Shown here: in pieces, positions 32,261 through 35,152 of the stretch
How positions within the stretch are numbered: the first letter of the stretch is position 1
How the letters are laid out: the number at the start of each line of letters is the position of its first letter
DNA from: Syntrophorhabdus sp.
GTDB lineage: Bacteria > Desulfobacterota > Syntrophorhabdia > Syntrophorhabdales > Syntrophorhabdaceae
DNA length: 35,152 nt
Assembly: GCA_012719415.1 (NCBI GenBank)
Contig: JAAYAK010000172.1
Location: forward strand, 1-35,152
Direction of reading: 5' to 3'
Translations under genes and position numbers: made by a program
The notes under the pieces: generated by a model
Seen by the model: the letters and a program-made list of their open reading frames with translations, nothing else
Told to the model about the DNA's origin: nothing
Database searches by the model: none

Positions 32261-33325
32261 TCAGAACCATTTCTTCTTCTTGAAATAATAGAGCATCGCC
32301 AGACTCACAAGGACCATGAGAGCCAGTGACGCCGGGTAGCCGTACTCCCAGCCTATCTCTGGAATGTTCTTGAAGTTCATTCCGTAGACACCGGCTATGA
32401 AGGTCAGCGGTATAAAGATGGTGGAGATGATGGTGAGGACCTTCATGACCTGATTGAGGCGGTTGCTGACGCTCGAGAGGTATATGTCGAGCATGCCCGA
32501 AAGCATGTCGCGCAGGGACTCTATCGTATCGATGGCGTGGATGGTATGGTCGTAGATGTCCCGGAAAAATACGTGCAGCCCGCCCGATATGAGCCGGGAT
32601 TCCCCCCTCTCCAGGCCGGAGAGCGCCTCGCGCAGAGGCCATACGGACCTCCTCAGATAGATCAGGTCCTTCTTCATCCTCTGGATGGCGGCCAGCGTCT
32701 CCACCCTCCCACCCGATATGAGCCTTACCTCCATCTCCTCCACGTTGTCCCCTATGAGTTCCAGAATGACGAAGTAGTTGTCGACGATGACGTCTATGAG
32801 AGAATACAGGAGATAATCGGCCCCGCTTTTCCGGATCCGCGACTTGCCCATTTGCAGCCTGTCGATGACGGCCTTGAAGAGATCGGTCTTCCGTTCCTGA
32901 AAGGAGATGAGGTACCTGTCCCCCAGCACGAAGCTGATCTGGTCAGACCCGATCCGGCCCGCCCCGTTATCGGGGAAAAGGACCCTCAGAACCAGGAAGA
33001 GGAGATTATCGTAATCCTCCATCTTCGGCCTCTGCTCGGTGTTCATGACATCTTCCAGGAGAAGCGGGTGAAGGTTGAAGCGGCTCCCGATGGCTTCCAC
33101 GGTCTTCGCGTCATTGATGCCATCGACATTGACCCAGGTCACCCCGGACGGGTCAATGAGGGAAAAGCACTCCTCGACGCTCGACGCCTCCTTGACCCTG
33201 AACTCCCCTTCGCCGTAGGTGACAACGGTGATCGTCGCCTTCCCGGCGGCATGCTTGCCCACATGCACGAGCGACCCCGGCGGCAGCCCCGCCTTCGCCG
33301 AACGCCTCGAACGTGATCCTGCCAT
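32261..33325 (-). CDS. corA: CorA-family magnesium/cobalt transporter
   Basis: The 354-residue product has the long cytoplasmic N-terminal domain (about 1-285), including GVTWVNVDG and SFQERKTDLF, and two C-terminal membrane helices. The first helix ends in the pore signature YGMNF (GMN at 315-317); the second is followed by a lysine-rich tail, KKKKW. It conducts Mg2+ (also Co2+ or Ni2+) into the cell as a pentamer. The ATG at 33325 lacks a ribosome site, and the predicted promoter places the transcript start on its A. It lies downstream of the hydroxyacid dehydrogenase gene, separated by element J. Confidence 0.93.
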   Translation of the reverse strand: MAGSRSRRSAKAGLPPGSLVHVGKHAAGKATITVVTYGEGEFRVKEASSVEECFSLIDPSGVTWVNVDGINDAKTVEAIGSRFNLHPLLLEDVMNTEQRPKMEDYDNLLFLVLRVLFPDNGAGRIGSDQISFVLGDRYLISFQERKTDLFKAVIDRLQMGKSRIRKSGADYLLYSLIDVIVDNYFVILELIGDNVEEMEVRLISGGRVETLAAIQRMKKDLIYLRRSVWPLREALSGLERGESRLISGGLHVFFRDIYDHTIHAIDTIESLRDMLSGMLDIYLSSVSNRLNQVMKVLTIISTIFIPLTFIAGVYGMNFKNIPEIGWEYGYPASLALMVLVSLAMLYYFKKKKWF

Positions 33326-33331
33326 AGCGAA

Positions 33332-33361
33332 ACGTTACCAGAGCAAAGTCTGAAATGTCAA
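33332..33361 (-). promoter_or_regulatory. Possible corA promoter, predicted leaderless
   Basis: On the minus strand TTGACA (33356-33361, perfect -35), 18-bp spacer, TAACGT (33332-33337, weak -10). Seven bases on is 33325, the A of the corA ATG. Confidence 0.42.
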
Positions 33362-33364
33362 TGA

Positions 33365-33431
33365 GACAGGTTACGGGCAAGAGCAGAGACCCTTCCCTTC
33401 CCATGACCTATCACCTGTTACCCATGACCTG
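33365..33431. repeat. Inverted tandem-repeat element J (7-bp unit), arm overlaps a coding end
   Basis: The right arm (33401-33431) has units CCATGAC, CTATCAC, CTGTTAC, CCATGAC then CTG. It runs through the stop codon (33418-33420) and last codons of the hydroxyacid dehydrogenase gene, so repeat bases encode its GHG end. The left arm (33365-33384) is short and imperfect (CAGGTTACGGG). The units resemble those of element E. This is the most reduced element in the set. Confidence 0.62.
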
Positions 33432-34281
33432 CCCTTATTACCTCGTACACCACCGACATGTCGAGGGGTTCCTTGTTCTCCCTGAAGGTCAGGGCGAAGA
33501 TCTCTTTCGTCATGGCTCCTGTGAACAGGGGTACCCGCAGTGTCCGGGCGAGGTCCTGAAGGTAATGGAGGTCCTTGTATATGAGAGCGGCGGAGAAGTG
33601 CGTGGTGAAATCCTCATTGAGGATGCGTTCCTTCTTCGCATTCATGACCCCCGAGTTACCCGCCCCGGCGGACAGGATATCGAGGACTGTTTCCTTCTGT
33701 ATCCCTGAGCGCTCCCCCAGCACCGTCGCCTCGGCGATGACGGCCATGAAGGTCCCGAGAACGAGATTGTTGACGAGCTTCATCCTGTTCGCGAGGGCCT
33801 TCTCCCCGAGGAAGAAGATATTCCTGCCAAGCCTCCGCAGATACGGTTCGGCCCTCTCGAAGGCCCCCACCTCCCCGCTGACGAGGATCACGAGGTTGCC
33901 CTGGGAGGCAGGAATGACACTCCCGAGCACGGGAGCCTCGATGTAGTCGCAGTCCTTCCCGGAACAGGCATCATGGAAGGCGAGGACGTCGAAGAAATGG
34001 TTCGTCGTGGTGTCGACGATAAGCTTCCCGGCGACATCGCCCTCGAGAAGCCCCCCGGAGCCCGTGAGCACCTCTCTCACGGCCGCGCTGTCGAAGAGGT
34101 TCAGAAAGATGATGTCCGCCCTGTCCGCCACCCCGGCCGGTGAGGCCGCGACCTCCACCCCGAGGTCCTTCGCCTTCTGAACGGTCCTGTTCCAGACGAC
34201 AAGATCTATCCCCTCCGAGATGAGTCGTCTCGCCATCGCGCCTCCCAGGTGTCCGAGCCCTATGAATCCGGCCTTCTTCAT
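33418..34281 (-). CDS. NAD(P)-dependent beta-hydroxyacid dehydrogenase (3-hydroxyisobutyrate dehydrogenase family)
   Basis: The 287-residue product starts with a Rossmann motif GFIGLGHLGGAMARRL, then an all-helical C-terminal domain with the catalytic lysine in ANRMKLVNNLVLG. The substrate loop reads VDTTTNHFFDV where most members have D-x-S-T. Relatives act on 3-hydroxyisobutyrate, tartronate semialdehyde, succinic semialdehyde or glyoxylate; the substrate here is unknown. AAGGAGG lies 9 bp before the ATG and a perfect TATAAT lies further up. Its last few residues are encoded by the repeat arm of element J. Confidence 0.9.
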   Translation of the reverse strand: MKKAGFIGLGHLGGAMARRLISEGIDLVVWNRTVQKAKDLGVEVAASPAGVADRADIIFLNLFDSAAVREVLTGSGGLLEGDVAGKLIVDTTTNHFFDVLAFHDACSGKDCDYIEAPVLGSVIPASQGNLVILVSGEVGAFERAEPYLRRLGRNIFFLGEKALANRMKLVNNLVLGTFMAVIAEATVLGERSGIQKETVLDILSAGAGNSGVMNAKKERILNEDFTTHFSAALIYKDLHYLQDLARTLRVPLFTGAMTKEIFALTFRENKEPLDMSVVYEVIRAGHG

Positions 34282-34313
34282 CGGTCATCTCCTCCTTCTC
34301 TCTTCCTTGTATC

Positions 34314-34319
34314 ATTATA
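34314..34319 (-). promoter_or_regulatory. Probable -10 box of the hydroxyacid dehydrogenase gene
   Basis: A perfect TATAAT on the minus strand, placing the start near 34307 and giving a leader of about 26 nt. No good -35 lies 17 bp upstream, so the promoter may need an activator. Confidence 0.45.
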
Positions 34320-34344
34320 CTCCGCCCCGTTCCAAGCGATTTAT

Positions 34345-34375
34345 TTGACCAGAGTGGACCGTGTTGAGGTAGAAT
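34345..34375 (+). promoter_or_regulatory. Possible mscL promoter
   Basis: TTGACC (34345-34350), 19-bp spacer, TAGAAT (34370-34375). Spacing is longer than ideal. The leader would be about 33 nt and includes GGAGGT before the ATG. Confidence 0.4.
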
Positions 34376-34414
34376 ATCCCTATTACATCAAGACAAGACT
34401 CCAGGGAGGTATCC

Positions 34415-34858
34415 ATGGGAAAAGAATTCAAGGAATTCATCATGCGGGGCAACGTCGTCGATATGGCCGTAGGCATCATTATCGGCGCCGCCTTCGTCAC
34501 CATTGTAAAGTCCCTTGTCGATGACATCATCATGCCGCCCATCGGGCTCCTTCTCGGCAACATAGACTTCACCAATTTCTTCGCCGTCCTCAAGGAAGGC
34601 AAGGTCGCGGGCCCCTACGGGACTCTCGCTCAGGCAAAGGCAGCCGGCGCGGTGACGATCAACTTCGGTGTCTTCATCAACACGATCATCAGCTTCCTCG
34701 TCGTCGCTTTCTGCGTGTTCATCCTGGTAAAGAACGTCAACCGGATCAAAAAGGAGCCCGCTCCCGCCGAACCCGACACGAAGGAATGTCCCTATTGTCT
34801 GTCGACAATACCTGTAAAGGCAACGAAGTGCGCCCACTGCACTGCGGAAATAACGTAG
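34415..34858 (+). CDS. mscL: Large-conductance mechanosensitive channel MscL with C-terminal zinc ribbon
   Basis: The 147-residue product begins with the MscL core: [25 protein letters not shown] at the amino end (amphipathic helix and first membrane helix), a periplasmic loop, and a second helix ([19 protein letters not shown]). After the usual NRIKKE it carries a cysteine motif, C125-x2-C128-x10-C139-x2-C142, that fits a zinc ribbon. MscL opens under membrane tension to release solutes in osmotic downshock. GGAGGT precedes the ATG. The added ribbon replaces the end of the usual cytoplasmic helix and could bind zinc or a partner. Element K follows the stop codon. Confidence 0.94.
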   Translation: MGKEFKEFIMRGNVVDMAVGIIIGAAFVTIVKSLVDDIIMPPIGLLLGNIDFTNFFAVLKEGKVAGPYGTLAQAKAAGAVTINFGVFINTIISFLVVAFCVFILVKNVNRIKKEPAPAEPDTKECPYCLSTIPVKATKCAHCTAEIT

Positions 34859-34870
34859 AGGACCGTTCGA

Positions 34871-35035
34871 GGTCTCAGGTTCCAGGTTTCAAGGAGAAGA
34901 CAAGAAGCAGTTGCTGGACAAGGTGTCCGGGAAGGCCGGAACCTTTACGCTGGGGATGTTTTGCCTGAGACTTGAGACCTGAAACTTGAAGCCGTCTCTA
35001 CGCTTTTTCCCTGAAACCTGAAACGTGAGACCTTG
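34871..35035. repeat. Inverted tandem-repeat element K (7-bp unit) with a second right arm
   Basis: The left arm (34871-34891) has three units, GGTCTCA, GGTTCCA and GGTTTCA. A first right arm (34963-34993) has CCTGAGA, CTTGAGA, CCTGAAA, CTTGAAG and CCG. A second right-arm-like stretch (35011-35035) follows after CGCTTTTTCCC. It starts 13 bp after the mscL stop. The doubling resembles element G. Confidence 0.82.
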
Positions 35036-35152
35036 TATGTTACTCCCCATGGAATATCACAGGCAGTCCATGATAAGAAACATGAAAGTGAGGTTACCGG
35101 CGTGGCAGGCCGTTTAGACCAGGGGATCCCATCCCGTGTTCCAGCCCGGGTC
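35036..35152. other. Right edge of the window, nothing recognised
   Basis: About 117 bp to the end contain no open reading frame that I can support and no RNA gene that I recognise. GGGATCCC (palindrome) and short GC-rich inverted stretches occur. A gene or RNA reaching in from outside cannot be excluded. Confidence 0.5.

Noticed and set aside
35036-35152. Gene fragment or structured RNA at the right edge
   Set aside because: Frames are broken by stops within a few codons, and no tRNA, tmRNA, SRP or similar signature was found.

Overview
The window looks like chromosome of an anaerobic Gram-negative bacterium, most likely of the former Deltaproteobacteria (Desulfobacterota). The grounds are moderately high GC, a flavodiiron protein, rubrerythrin and iron-sulfur flavoprotein cluster, several ferredoxins, a FeoA-FeoB fusion, an acyl-CoA dehydrogenase and an RND/TolC envelope pump. 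The taxon is an inference. No transposase, integrase, phage gene or CRISPR array was seen.

Layout, left to right. A lone CheV-type signalling protein, a ferredoxin and an old-yellow-enzyme-family flavoprotein (204-3544, minus) are followed by glycogen phosphorylase (3755-6211, minus), a small exported protein and tRNA-Arg(CCU). A long, divergent GAPDH (7337-8614, plus) converges on a 1403-residue dikinase-like protein that has an ATP-grasp domain and a phosphohistidine domain but no PEP/pyruvate barrel. A membrane metallophosphoesterase lies upstream of it. Next comes an efflux operon read leftward from 20849 to 14261: TetR regulator, TolC-like channel, adaptor lipoprotein, RND pump and a PII-like PG0541-type protein. 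FeoAB iron transport follows, then an oxygen/oxidative-stress operon (flavodiiron protein, rubrerythrin, iron-sulfur flavoprotein). A divergent pair, C-terminal processing protease and MnmA, is followed by a GYD protein, acyl-CoA dehydrogenase, DUF362 ferredoxin, DUF4197, CorA, a beta-hydroxyacid dehydrogenase and MscL with a C-terminal zinc ribbon.

The most unusual signal is not a gene. At least eleven intergenic elements share one architecture: two inverted arms, each a short degenerate tandem repeat with a period of exactly 7, 8 or 9 bp, flank a 50-100 bp core that often holds a GC-rich hairpin with A-rich and T-rich borders. One arm almost always begins 0-11 bp from the 3' end of a minus-strand gene. 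Between convergent genes the other arm starts close to the other stop codon. The unit sequence differs between elements, but the two arms of one element usually match. They look like bidirectional 3'-end or terminator elements that evolve by repeat expansion and arm-to-arm homogenisation. I know of no named family with this description, but I could not search.

Second, several genes without a Shine-Dalgarno (tetR, mnmA, corA, possibly the dikinase) have promoter-like hexamers that place the transcript start at or within a few bases of the ATG, which suggests leaderless mRNAs. The tetR start also carries two adjacent 14-bp palindromes, probably the operators of the efflux operon.
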